DNA of 64,000 bases from Hippasteria phrygiana. Taxonomy: Eukaryota > Echinodermata > Asteroidea > Valvatida > Goniasteridae. Each line of letters starts with the position of its first letter. The stretch's first letter is position 1. The position numbers and the translations under genes were made by a program. Below the pieces are notes generated by a model. The model saw nothing but the letters and a program-made list of their open reading frames with translations, had not been told where the DNA came from and ran no database searches. The stretch is taken from positions 1,364,001 through 1,428,000 of the forward strand of contig JAZGUH010000153.1 of the NCBI GenBank assembly GCA_037893225.1, in the 5' to 3' direction. This document shows, piece after piece, positions 1 to 12,100 of the stretch.

Positions 1-3000
1 ATCTTGAAAGTCATTTTCTGGAACAAACGATCAAGGACAATCCCCGACAAAGTCAATCAACACGATATCCCCGTATTCTGACAAAGTATCTTGCGGTAAT
101 TATAAACAGGGTATTTGCAATTCAGATTACGCATGCTACCTTTTGCGAGGCCAAGGGTTTAATCCCAAATGTATTTTAAATATTACATAAAAAGATTACC
201 TACTATAAAGCCCTGCTCCACCCCCCCCCCCCCCCCCAATTATTAATAAAAAATGGCAGCTATCCACAATATTTGATATCCGAACCGGAAAATGAATGGA
301 CGCCTTGAAGAGTTTCAGGTTCAAGTGTCATGTGGGCTTGACCAAGATGATCACATTGTGCATTTACACTTGGCGTTTTGAAAAGAAAATATCGATTCAA
401 GATAATTACTGTGCTCGAATGATAATGGTATAGTGCAAAGGTGGGTTTGCGAATAGGCACGTGTCCAAGTTTCAACAGTGTGCATATCTGAGCATAATTC
501 AAGTTTTGAAAAGTGAATGGGATTTGACAATGTGCCAGAATAAATACAATGCCATCTGGCAAAGGGGGGCCTATTCAAGGTGTCATTTGGATAAAATTGG
601 TTGAATTTGAATTATGCAGTTATGTCGAATTCATAAATTTGATATGGTGGCGATGGAACTCTGATAATAGTTATACTTAGGCCTAAATGTGTAACCTGTT
701 TCTAAAAAAAGGAAGGTCTTATTAAAATGTCCAAGCAGGCCTACACTGCGTAACTAGGCCTATAATAAAAAAGGTAAGCGGGTTACAAAATTTGGTCTTA
801 GACTTACAAAATACCTGGGGTATTGCCACCAGAACATTAGGTCTCCTCGTCCCGGAGTGGATTCATGCAGGTTTGCATGTCTGTCAATGGTTCAGCTCCA
901 TTGACTCATTAAAACTGATGCCGTTGATTAATTTTCGAACATATTTTCGTTTGCATTCCTCCGTCGGATTATACGAATTTACTAAAATGCACGACGCATC
1001 TCGGAAACGGGAGTGAAACGTAGTTCTCATTTCAATATTAAGTAAAATATATTTACAAAGTTTCTTAACTGTCCACAGTCCAGTTAAACTCCGCCAAGGT
1101 GAAGGAGGCAAGATGGTTTTCTAGGAAATAGAGGGTACTTTTTCTTCCAAACGCTCAGACCGTAAAGTTGCAGAAAAGTGACGGATTTACTAATTTTCGG
1201 CACAAGCAGACGTTTTCAAAAAGAAGTCCCGGCAACGACCGAATGACATTGGGTAGCAATATCACAAATGATCCTTCATTCTGAACACTTTCGAAAGTTG
1301 AGCATTCTCATTCTGAATAAAATCGTAATTTTGTATTAAAATGTTGCTAGCAAACTTATGATTTTGTGAAAATAGGAATTTACTTTCCCTGTTTTTGACG
1401 TATGCACATGGATCTACATTTCAAAAGTCGGACGAATACTCCTGTGCTTTAAATGCGCACAAAAACAACACCTGTAAACTAGTTACCGGTACGCATCTTT
1501 CGATTGGTTGAAAAAGTTGCAGTGTATCGCCTGATTGGCCAATGATAATAGACCGGTTGATAAACATCAATTAAGTTGTGCATAAAAAAATATAGCGCAC
1601 GTCTGCCGAAGAAGCGTGAGCACTAAAGCATTATTGAAATACGTACATACATGGGCGTCGCCAAGATTTTTACTAGAGGGAAAAAGCACTCACAAGAAAG
1701 CAGCAAAGGGAGAAATAACCGGCCATGGAAAAATCGAAAGGGGAGGGGGATGCTGGACATCATTCGACGCTTTGTTCAAGATCGCGATACCTATAGGCCT
1801 ATTGTATATAGCCGGGTTTCGAGTGTTAATTAAATATACATTCAATTGAGTACGACATTGACTTCGCACCTCGTCTTTTTTTTTTTTTGAATTTCCGGGG
1901 GAAAAAAATAAAAATAATGGGAACCACTCAGTAGTATATAGGCCTACATGTAGTAAAACTGTGAGTTTGTATATGCCGGCAATCGTGGACCTAGGACAAA
2001 AGAATTCGGGCGTAGACAAAGGGGTCCACGTTTGACCTAACGTCCACGATTAAAAATCGTGTACAAAACCAATGGGAGGCCTTCCGAAAAAGTTAGAGTA
2101 TAAACAAAAGAGGAACAATGGGAGGTCCACGATTGCACCCGTTTACATGACTGTGTGCGTGTGGATGTGTGCATATCAACATTTTCCGGACCAAATGTAA
2201 AAATGTTTGGCCTCCAAAATATTTTTTAAAGCGGGGAGGGGGTATTCTCCACCTCCGGGATTTACGACCGTTATATACACTAGTGCAGGGGAGATTTGTG
2301 CGCCTCCCTTTGAAGTTGATTTTACTGTTCAAAGAGGGCTCGTCACCGAAGAATACAGTGGTATTTTTTTTGCGATTGGGTCACTTAGTTATAAACTATA
2401 AAGAGCATAATGCAATTCTGGACAGATTCTTTCATCTGATGAAGTGAAATTCAGCATGTAAACTTCTGAATTTGAAATTATGACACCTCAAATGCCGCCC
2501 AGAGGAAAAATTTCCCCCTTGCGCCGCCCCCCCCCCCCCCCCCGCTGGATACGCCACTGGTCACAATGTCAGGGCCTTATTTTTGATAACGATGTATGCA
2601 TTCCTGAACACCTCCTTGAATTCACAATCTATGGCAATGTCTTTTACAGTTCACACAAGTATACAAAGTCTGTGGAATATCTAGACCCATGCAGTTTGGG
2701 AGACTTGATAATTTGCCAAGTACATTGTATTTTGTAAAAGGTGTGTTGAGGAAATGCATACTTTTAATTTGAGTCATGGCTAAAACCGGATATCTTTTTA
2801 GCTTTCGACAACGTTTCACACTGAAAAAAAAAAAACATAAGTGCTCAATGAGTTAATAAAGGTTTTTCCCCGAAATATATAAAACAAACCAGAAGCATTA
2901 GATACATGTTTTCGACTTTTCGTATGCACATTTATGCACTAATCAAAGGTTTATTCAATACACACTATATTAAATCACTGAGAAATATTGGGGACGAGTT

Positions 3001-4553
3001 TTCTGGTGAAATGTCTGTTGCATTATTGGATTTTAAAGCTCCGTTTCGAAGACCTCAAAGGACAGATGTGTCCAAGATGTGGGCCAGAATTTATTCCAGA
3101 ATTTATTCAAATTTTGCTCGCAAAGTGCTTACTTATTATTCGAATGTTGGCTTGGGTACTTGAGGTTTTCTTGCAATTATAAATGATTTGTTTGCAATCT
3201 TGGATCTGACTCAATATAAAACTTGAACAGGATATTGCTCGTTTGTTACCCCTTTGTATTTCCTGTTGACGATTCGCAGTGATGCATGAATATTCTCAAC
3301 AAAAACACTTATCATGCTTATTGGCACGATTCCAAACAACCATCCTTTTCAAACTTGATTTCCAAACGTTTCTCTACACAATATTATGACTTTATGCAAT
3401 AAAGTGCTTAAATCGATGCATTGAAATGACTTTAAATTTTGTTTGTCAGCCACCGACCCAATCAGCCACCCCCCCCCCCCAACCCCCCCAACCCCCCCCC
3501 CCCAATTTATTTTTAAAATTTAAATAGAACATGTCTAAATTCAAAAGAATTACTTGAGTACAAGTAAGCAAATTGGAAATAGGGAGATGCAACTAGAACA
3601 CAATGTGTCTCCCAAAACAGAAACACACACTTTTTTTTTCGATAAACCAAGGCACTTGAAAGAACAAAAATCAGAACCACAGAAGTCAAAAAGGGTCCCT
3701 ATTAACAAATCAGACTTTTTGTCTGGGGGGATGGGGTGGGGGAGCCCTTGTACTGTCAGCCTGTGCTACATGTAACGAGAAATATAATCTTTACTTGAAA
3801 TAAGCAGCTGTGAGAAATGTGACAAGGTAAGAAAGTGTTTACTTGAACATGGATTCCAGTTCTTCCCACTGCAGAATTTAATTTGTCCCAAAGACATTAA
3901 CTTATGATACATTGACTACGAAAGCATCACCACAAATATATGTGTTACTGAATATTTGGATAAAGTTATGTTGGACGCAATCAGGGTATGCGCTATCACG
4001 TGATCTATTGTTCATGCAAGCATCGGTTGATTGCACAGTAGAGATATTTGTGCAATATCCTGATTGTACAGGGCCGTTTTGCCACGTGATCTATCTTATA
4101 TATGCACAGGCAAACTGTTGTGTGATTGGTGAGCGTGCAGAACAGGTTTGCACATGTACATGTACAGTGAAGGATGGGTTCGCGATCAACCGATCGCACA
4201 AGGCAGAACTTGCACGGTCAGGAGATCATGCAGGAACGCGTTTGTGCAATTGGTTGCTCGAGCAATTCCCTGCACAATCGGTAGATGGCGCAAACTCTGG
4301 GGGGCATGCCCTGCGCGATCAGCCCATGTTTGCGCGATCGGCTGAATGCTTGTACGATTGATTGTGTAATTTATTGATCGATGCTTGCGCGAACGAGATC
4401 ATACTCAACAGTTACAATTGGAACACAATTATTGATGTAATGACAGCCAGTCAAGTTTTGTTCTACTGATCTCCTTACACATTTCACACAGAAAAATGCT
4501 CAAGACAATTTCTGGAAAATGCCCTGTGATAGTTAATCTCACCTTGATAATAT
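1..4553. other. Left spacer, no gene seen
   Basis: Both strands were read; open frames are short, lack splice-consistent conserved peptides and look random. It contains poly(C) runs at about 222-237, 2527-2541 and 3470-3503. The one at 2527 is flanked by GCTGGATACGCCACTGG, a sequence I have often seen next to such runs in invertebrate interspersed repeats. AT-rich, promoter-like sequence with CCAAT boxes lies at about 1500-1600, but no gene follows it. Confidence 0.6.
4010..4390. repeat. Degenerate dispersed motif cluster
   Basis: Variants of TGCGCGATCGG and TGCACAATCGG recur on both strands at irregular spacing, mixed with CATGTACATGTACA. It may be a decayed tandem repeat. An open frame of 149 codons across it is a by-product. 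Confidence 0.35.
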
Positions 4554-4813
4554 CAGGGGTGAGATTGGCCAAAAATGAAATATCCATGAAAAATCCATGA
4601 GGACCCCAGATCAACATATAGTTTGTATTTGCCTAAAGGCACCCCCTTAAAATCTCCGTTTTTATTGGTCTATATCCACTTTTACAGGTAATAACACCTT
4701 TAGGACAACACCTCAAGAATTCCGGATTGCAAAAGAGATTCTATAAAAATTCTGAAATCCCGACAAAAAATCCTGAAATTTAGAAAAAAATCCTGACAAA
4801 TCTTACCTTGCTA
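4554..4813 (-). mobile_element. Short DNA transposon, CAGGGGTGAGATT family, copy 1
   Basis: One end reads CAGGGGTGAGATT and the other is a decayed inverted version ending near 4813. The interior matches the copies at 27389-27639 and 50739-50985, including GTGCCTTTAGGCAAATACAAA in the opposite orientation. No clear target duplication survives here. Confidence 0.7.
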
Positions 4814-4867
4814 GATACCTTGAAAGACTGAATACGGACACATAACATGAGAAGTAAAGTAACTTTA

Positions 4868-5100
4868 ATATTGGGTTTTGCCCTTCACCGATGTATTTCA
4901 TAAACACTGTATACTCAGTGTTGTCCCGAGAGATTATTTTGAAAAAATCACACGGGTGGGACTCGAACCCACAACCTCCTGCTTTCTAGTGCAGATGTCA
5001 TACCACTCGACCACCGAGCTTGTCGGAGTCAGTTGGTTGGTTCAAATCTGATATAGCGGCGGGTACCGCGGCCAAACTATTCAAAACCCAATATTGAATG
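4868..5100. mobile_element. Inverted-repeat element carrying a tRNA-like segment
   Basis: The ends AATATTGGGTTTTG and CAAAACCCAATATT are inverted repeats. Between them, on the minus strand at about 4950-5020, are a D-arm-like GGTGGTCGAGTGG, a CTAGAAA loop between short stems and a TGGGTTCGAGTCCCA T-arm. No acceptor stem pairs, so I do not call a functional tRNA. Confidence 0.55.
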
Positions 5101-5639
5101 TACATCATCCCGACGTAAATTCGATCTGATGAATAGTAAAAGTAACTTTCATAATTTTTTGTGGCATCAAATTAATTGTGACATATCAAAGCAGCTGCAA
5201 CTAACTGAGTAAAATGACAGAAACATTTCCCTCTATGATGATACAAAGAAAGTGCTTTGAATTTTGAATTTATGACTGTCTTGTGCAACTTCAATTTTCA
5301 GTAGTATTACATTGTATTAGGACAGGATACAAATATTTTACAAGTATGTTTGTACCAAAGCACCTCTGGTGGTTATGGTATGCTACCACCGAAAAATGCC
5401 AAAATCTTTACGATTCCACTGAAATAAAAATTCCACAAATATAAAAACTCGCCAATATTCCTTGCATGTGTGTTCCCTACATGTTTGTTTCTTGTACTCT
5501 GTCATTTGCCCTTGAGAAAGAACTTGCTTAAGTTTGAAACGTTAGGCCAGCTAATTTTTTCTATTTTAATATTTGAAAAGAACAAAAATCCCAAGCTGCC
5601 CCCCCACCCCCAAAAAAAGGATTTTGGCAGAAAAGTATG

Positions 5640-5930
5640 CTAATAGCATTGGCAGAGCTGACAACATATCTTGCAGGCAGTGTTCAGACTTTGTGAGATT
5701 CATCATATACCTGAAATAAACCTGAGAAAATACATGTAGTAAAAAAACATTCTATTTTAACAGTTATTTTGTGCAAGTTCATATGGGCTTATTTCCATTG
5801 TTTAGAGGTCTTCAGATACAATTTTCTCTAAGATGACAGCACTTCAGATGGATTATTTTTTTCAGGAGGATTGGTACAAGTGCTATCTTTTAATTTTGAT
5901 CAGTACCAAAGCTATACACCATACCTTTAA
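5640..5930 (+). repeat. Interspersed repeat shared with 49500-49860
   Basis: Both places share, in the same order, CATTGGCAG.GCTGA, GTGCA.GTTCAT.TGGGCTTA, CTTC.GATACAATTTTCTC, AAGATGACA and TTTTTCAGGAGGATTGGTAC. The family is not identified and no terminal repeats were found. Confidence 0.65.
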
Positions 5931-6068
5931 AACCTATCATCTGTTCTACGGCAAATTGTAATCATAAATGCTACTTCCAAACTACGTGGTAGTCGCTCCT
6001 GCTTGCTGTCATATTATGAAGTCCAACTCCAAATATGAAAGTTGAACTGAGCGGACATTCTGTTTTCT

Positions 6069-6143
6069 TCAAGACTGGAGACTCATGTATGCAGAGTAGC
6101 CGGCCTCCTGGTACTCCCTAGCAGCTTTAGCTGGCTCTGCAGC
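6069..6143 (-). CDS. UMPS: UMPS terminal coding exon (24 aa plus stop)
   Basis: The exon encodes [20 protein letters not shown] followed by SLQS and TGA. It aligns with the C-terminal helix of human UMPS, after the GRGI motif that ends the previous exon at 8464. The acceptor is a T-rich tract ending TTTGCAG at 6144-6146. Its first 13 bases and the acceptor are the seed of the 83-bp repeats that follow upstream in the intron, so the true site has to be recognised among near-identical copies. The choice of this copy rests on it being the only one followed by the conserved C-terminal codons. Confidence 0.93.
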   Translation of the reverse strand, partial: AAEPAKAAREYQEAGYSAYMSLQS

Positions 6144-9100
6144 CTGCAAATAAATAGAGAAAGTGTAGAGAATGTACAGAGAACAAAGTAAACAGTGTAC
6201 AGAGAGTGTGTAGCTGGTTCTGCAGTCTGCAAATAAATAGAGAAAGTGTATAGAGTGTACAAAGAACAAAGTAAACAGTGTACAGAGAGTGTGTAGCTGG
6301 CTCTGCAGTCTGCAAATAAATTGAGAAAGTGTAGAGAATGTACAGAGAACAAAGTAAAGTGTACAGAGAGTGTGTAGCTGGTTCTGCAGTCTGCAAATAA
6401 ATAGAGAAAGTGTAGAGAATGTACAGAGAACAAAGTAAACAGTGTACAGAGAGTGTGTAGCTGGCTCTGCAGCTTGCAAATAAATACAGAAAGTGTATAG
6501 AGTGTACAGAGAACAAAGTAAACAGTGTACAGAAAGTGTGGAGAGATATACCATACCCTGTGGAGACATGAACACAATGGGAACAAAGGGCCTGATGAAT
6601 AGGTCTCCACTAGGCAATTCTATGGGTTAGGTTGTCTCCACAAGGAATTTTGTGTACAAAGTCTATGGGGGTTTGCTTAAGTACAGGGACAAAGGGGAGA
6701 ACAATGCCATGTCTCCACTGGGATGCAAAAATGCGAATGTGTGTAGCTGGCTCTGCAGCTTGCAAATAAATACAGAGAAAGTGTATACAGTGTACAGAAA
6801 ATAAAGTAAATAGAGTGTACAGAGAATGTGTAGCTGGCTCTGCAGTCTACAAATAAATATAGAGAGAGTGTTCCGAGTGTACAAAGAATAAAGTAAACAG
6901 AGTGTACAGGTTCTGTATATATCTCCGAGGACAAGAGGAGAAAGGAAATACAAAGAAGCCTTTCAGTCCTCGCACGTCAAATCTTTTGTTGAAATCGGTC
7001 CTCGCACGTAGAAGTACGTGCTTAGTCTATGGGGTTGGGTTATATTAAATTAACAATAGGAAACACAAAGCATTGTCCTCGCACGTATTGGGAAAGTATG
7101 ACTGCGTTTACAGACAATATGTAGCTGGCTATGCAGCCTGCAAATAAATACAGAGAAAATGTATAGATGTACAGAGAGAGTGCAAAGTGAACAGTGTACA
7201 GAGACAGTGTGGGGCTCATTCTGCAAACGAATACAGACAAATTCTATAAAGTGCACAAGGAGAGTATAAGGTAAACAGTGAGTGTTCAGAGACAGTGTGT
7301 AGAGACAGTTCTGCAGACAGCAAATAAAGAAAACTAGACAGGAGTTAAAAACTAAACAAGCTGAAATCTGGACTTGACTTGATCCCTGGCTTGAATATAG
7401 AGCTGATTCTGGATTCCACAGTACTTAAAAAATAAATATCATAATGGTCTTGGACTATAAGCCTCGACTCAGAGTATGGAATCACCTTAGTCTGGATGTA
7501 TATTTAAGACCATCAGTACATTAAAAAAGTATGATGAAGTCCAGGGTCAAGTCCAGACTTGAGCTGTTGTCAAAAATTTGGGACCGAAGTGGACTTCAGG
7601 TCTACTCTTTTGCCATTATTGCCACGAGCTCAGACCTGGACTTGACAACAATGTTGAAACGAAAAACAAAAACTATAAAATATTTGACTTCTCTATCAAA
7701 ATGTAGAATGACTAGCTCAGTGCAGCTGCAACTTACACAAGACAAAGTAATGCCACACACACACTAAATATGCAATACAAATTATCTCCAATGTTTTGGT
7801 TTTGAAACAGACCTCCCAACAACATGACCTACGGCACCAAATTGCAAAGGATAATTACTACAGGGGGAGGTGAGTTGACTTTAACCCCTTGCGTACGGAT
7901 GACGCCATAGGGCGCAAAAAAAAACAGTGCCACCAGGCCGGATGACGCCATTGACCGCTGTTTGTGCAGTTTTCAATCCATTGTTGGATTATTGTGTATG
8001 TCATGCTTGACTGCACAAACACATTGTAGCGGTTTGATTTGGCTGCCAGAACCGCTGCAACACCCCGACGTCTCCCGTAAAATACCGTGCTCAAGGGGTT
8101 AAGGGGAGAGGTGCTAAAGGGGTAGGCAAGTTAGTCTTACCAAGGGTTGAAGTTACCCCGCCTGGGTCTATAGGTCTTAAATAGGCATAATTTCTCTGGA
8201 ATCTATTGAAGAATTATCCTCTATTTAGATCTGGACCCAGGAAAATCATACAGGTGGTGGGGCTGGCAACCTCAAATGTAGCCACCCCACCACCTCTGTT
8301 GTAGCCCTTTACCTAGAGTGGCTTTTAGCCTTGTATTGGGTGACTTCCATAAAAAAATGCTGTCAGTAGCAGTCTGATGAAAAATACCATATTGGAACAC
8401 TCTATGTGATGGGACATCACCTAGTTAAAAATCTAGCAGAATCTCTGTTTTTATGCAACCTACTTGATATATCCCTCTTCCTACGATGATGATGTCACTA
8501 CCCTGCTTCGCGATGACCTTGTCAGGGGTCAAATATTGCTGGCCAAGGGCATCGGTTCCCTCAGCGAGCTTCACACCTGGGTTTGATACAAAAACTTTGT
8601 AGAAAAAAAAAATCACACCCACACATGGACACTTAATGATAAACACATGTAACCTTTACATATCAATTCTTGAACACCAATTCCAGAATCAGGAAGCTTA
8701 AAGGCCGTATACATGATTGGTCATTGTTGCATTATAAAAAAATGGGCGGATTTGGGGGTTAGTATGTTATAGGAAATATCGTTCCACTCACCTGTTCAAA
8801 GTTTTGCGTTGTTGGATGGCAAAAAAAACGAGAGAAAAACGGCGCTAGTTTTCAACTGTCGGGCGGATGATAGCCTTTAGTCATGGCGCGCGTGGCTACC
8901 AGCTGGAGACGTGACGCGCCCTGAATGCTAGAATGTACAGCGCGCCACTCATCCGGGTAGCCACGCGTGCCTTGACTAAAGGCTACAGGGCAGTTTTCCA
9001 ACGATTTCCAGCTGGAAATCGTTGGAAAACGATATAAATTTCCATTTTTCTTGACAACGACAGCACACCAGGTGCCATGATTTCACAGGATGATTGAGAC

Positions 9101-12100
9101 TACTATTAACTTACAGTCTAGTAAGGTGTTATATTAAATTTATATTATTTTCCAACGATTGTCGACCGACAATCATTGGAAATAGTCTAGTTCCCCGACC
9201 TGATAATTCCCGGATGTCTATAAGTTGCTCCGTTTTGTCTAAAGTATGGTCAGAGAACCAGACTACTAGAAACAAAATTTCTGTCTGCGGAGACTACAGT
9301 TTTCCCGGCATCTAGCACACAAAACTTTTAACAGCTCAGTGTTTCAGTATTTGCTAGCACCCTATAAAATACTGACCCCCAAATCCATTTATTTCTGAAA
9401 ATTGCAGCAAAAGCAAATGCTGTATACTACCTTTAAAAATGCGAGCCGGCCAATAGGAGAGAAGCATACCCTTAATAGTCTTTGCGGTTAGCCTTTTGGG
9501 GATATAGTTGAAACAGAAGGGCCCTGATTTGATTTGGCTGTAAAACGTGTCTTGTATTTACCCAACCCAAATAGCACCCACATATCGTGCCCACCATTAC
9601 TCAAGAAGGCCAATGTGTAAACACAGCTTACCCACTGATCTCCATGCATACAAATTTGGGTAGCTCATTGGTCGTTGCGTGCTGTATGAACAACTGTCAC
9701 CAGCAGCCGCCATATTACCACTCGAGGAACATCCATAAATCATTGCTGCCTAGTCTAGTGCCTGCTTACGTCATGCTTGTACTGGTTTTTCTTATGTTTG
9801 GGAATTGCGTGGAGTGGAAAGACGGTGGATGGTGTTGTCAACTTGAACAGCCAATGATCTGTCCAGATTTATATACATGGAGATCCGTGAGCTTACCTGG
9901 AGTCATGTGAATGAATCTTGGATCAGACGACAGCGCCGACGTGCATATAAACCCAATCACAAAGTCTGCATGATCTTCAGCCATCTTTATGGTTGCTATA
10001 GAAGTGGAAATTAGCTTGTGTTTGGTTACAAAACAGGATAAATAAGTGCAGAATTTACAGATTTGTACAGCTGCCCAAGGAATGCATAGGAACCAAAATA
10101 TGAATTATTCAACAAATTTAAACAATAAGTTTGAGATGCTAACACAAATAGCGAGGTAGCCTAGGACTAAAATCACTAGCTCTGTTCAATCTTTCTTATC
10201 CTTAACCCTAACAGTCCTGAATCCTCCAATTTCAACACAATTTTTCATACCATCTAGGGAGTTAGGGTAAAAAAAAACAATTCCAATAACTGTTTCTTCA
10301 CAAACCCACCTTGCGTGTATTCGCCTGTCGCTAGGTTTCCTGCCGAACTCATCTGGCCGATGAGGAGACACGCCCTCCCTTTTGCCCCGCCCACCTCTTT
10401 CAATCCCTGTACGACCCCGGAACCGGGGACTGCATGCGCATTAGTGATGTGTGCCCAGTCGGCAATCTTGTAGAGTCCGGAACCATACTGGTGCTTGACT
10501 GTGTTACCGATGTCTGCGAATTTCCTGCATAAGGTTGGATGACAAAGATAGCTTTGATAGCCTGGTTTTCATATAGTGGTCATAGTCACAGGCTTTCAAG
10601 CAGACCAAGGTGTAAAAGTAGAATAGTAGGATCAACAAAAACAAAACAGGACAAAAGTAGGACTTTGGAGGACAAAATCAGGAGAAAAGTAGGAATTTTA
10701 CGGGCTTTCAGGAGTAGTTTTCATTGATACTCACCCATGTCCACAGCATCACAAGCCTCATTTGGCATGTTCTGTACTCACAACATTTGTGCTCCATTCT
10801 CAACTAAGCTCTTTGTAGTAAAGTTGGAGATACTCTTGCACTCAAACCCTTTGTGTGATTTTCATATGACGGGTGTAACACTGTTGATTTCATTTTTTGG
10901 AGTTGTGGGACAAAAAAGTAGGAAAAGGTAGGAAAATAGGAATTTCAAGAAAAAAGTAGGAAAAGTAGGAACAATGTAAAAATATTAGGAAAAAGTAGGA
11001 AAAGTAGGATTACTTGAATGCCTGTAATCATCAACAGCATCTGCAAGGAGTCCCAGCGAGCCACGCCCATTATGGAAATGTTCGGTTATGACCGACGCAA
11101 ACAGGGAGGGATATAGCTGGCAAAGTCCAACTTTTCTGACGATCTGTGTTGAGTTGTAATTAGAAGCCCATTCAAAATACATATGCCGGCATGCCGTGCA
11201 TTCACTAATGTCCCTCATTGTTTGAGTACCAAAGTTGACCCATTTTATCCCTTTGACTAGGAAATATGACCATAAATGTCACTAAAAAAAGCTTACCACA
11301 CTTGAAATATACTGGGTCTTATAGGTCTGAAAATTGGGATAATTTCTCTGGAATCTGTTGAAGTATTATATATCCTCTATTTAGATCTGGGCCCATGAAA
11401 ACCATGAGGGTAGTAGTATTCTCAATTCACAATGTCGCCAACCTATAGAGGCATTGGGTGATTTAAAAAAAAAAAAAAATAATAATAATAATAATAAAGT
11501 ATCAGTTCAGCTTTCAGAAAAGTTACCACTACCAACAAATTTTACAGAAAAACTATTCCGTTTTTTTTTTTTAACTGCACGATTGATGGTCTAAAAACGG
11601 ATGTTGTCTCACTTTGGAGAAATACACTCTTGAAATAGTGGCTCACAAACATTTACCTGTCTTCAAATATCAGGAAGTTGTGTTTACTGGCGAGAGCCGT
11701 CAGTGAGGATACAAACTCTTGGGAGAAATCTTCAAGGATGTCGACATGCGTCTTGAGGAGACATATGTGGGGGCCGACTTTGTCTGCAAGCTGAAGAAAA
11801 GTCAAGAAGAAGGGAAAAGATACCACTGAGAAAATATGGAATAACATTTACTCTTTGACAAAATGAATATCGCTGCTATTGTTTTCCATGTTAGATAACG
11901 GTCAAACATACCTTTAAAAGTGTAGACATTCTGATTGGTTGAGAACCAATTACATGGGGGATGTGAATGGGTGCGTTCGAGCGTGTAACTCTTGATACTC
12001 GCAGGAGCAGGAAAATGTTGCGTGCGCATTACTCTCGAACCGCGTCGCGCAAACGGTAAAGGTTAGAGCTACGTTCCACTCACGCGAACGTTGCCAACGT

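Noticed and set aside
1616..1849. 60-77 codon frames after a promoter-like AT-rich stretch
   Set aside because: Low-complexity basic peptides with no recognisable family and repeat-like surroundings (GGGCGTCGCCAAG).
4010..4390. Possible CRISPR-like or regularly spaced array
   Set aside because: Motif spacing is irregular and copies are degenerate on both strands; the genome is eukaryotic.
4950..5020. tRNA-Ser-like gene with an AGA-like anticodon
   Set aside because: There is no acceptor stem and no long variable arm, and it sits within an inverted-repeat element.
6083..6617. Overlapping minus-strand open frames of 129-182 codons at the UMPS 3' end
   Set aside because: They come from the stop-free 83-bp array; only the last 24 codons of one frame are UMPS coding sequence.
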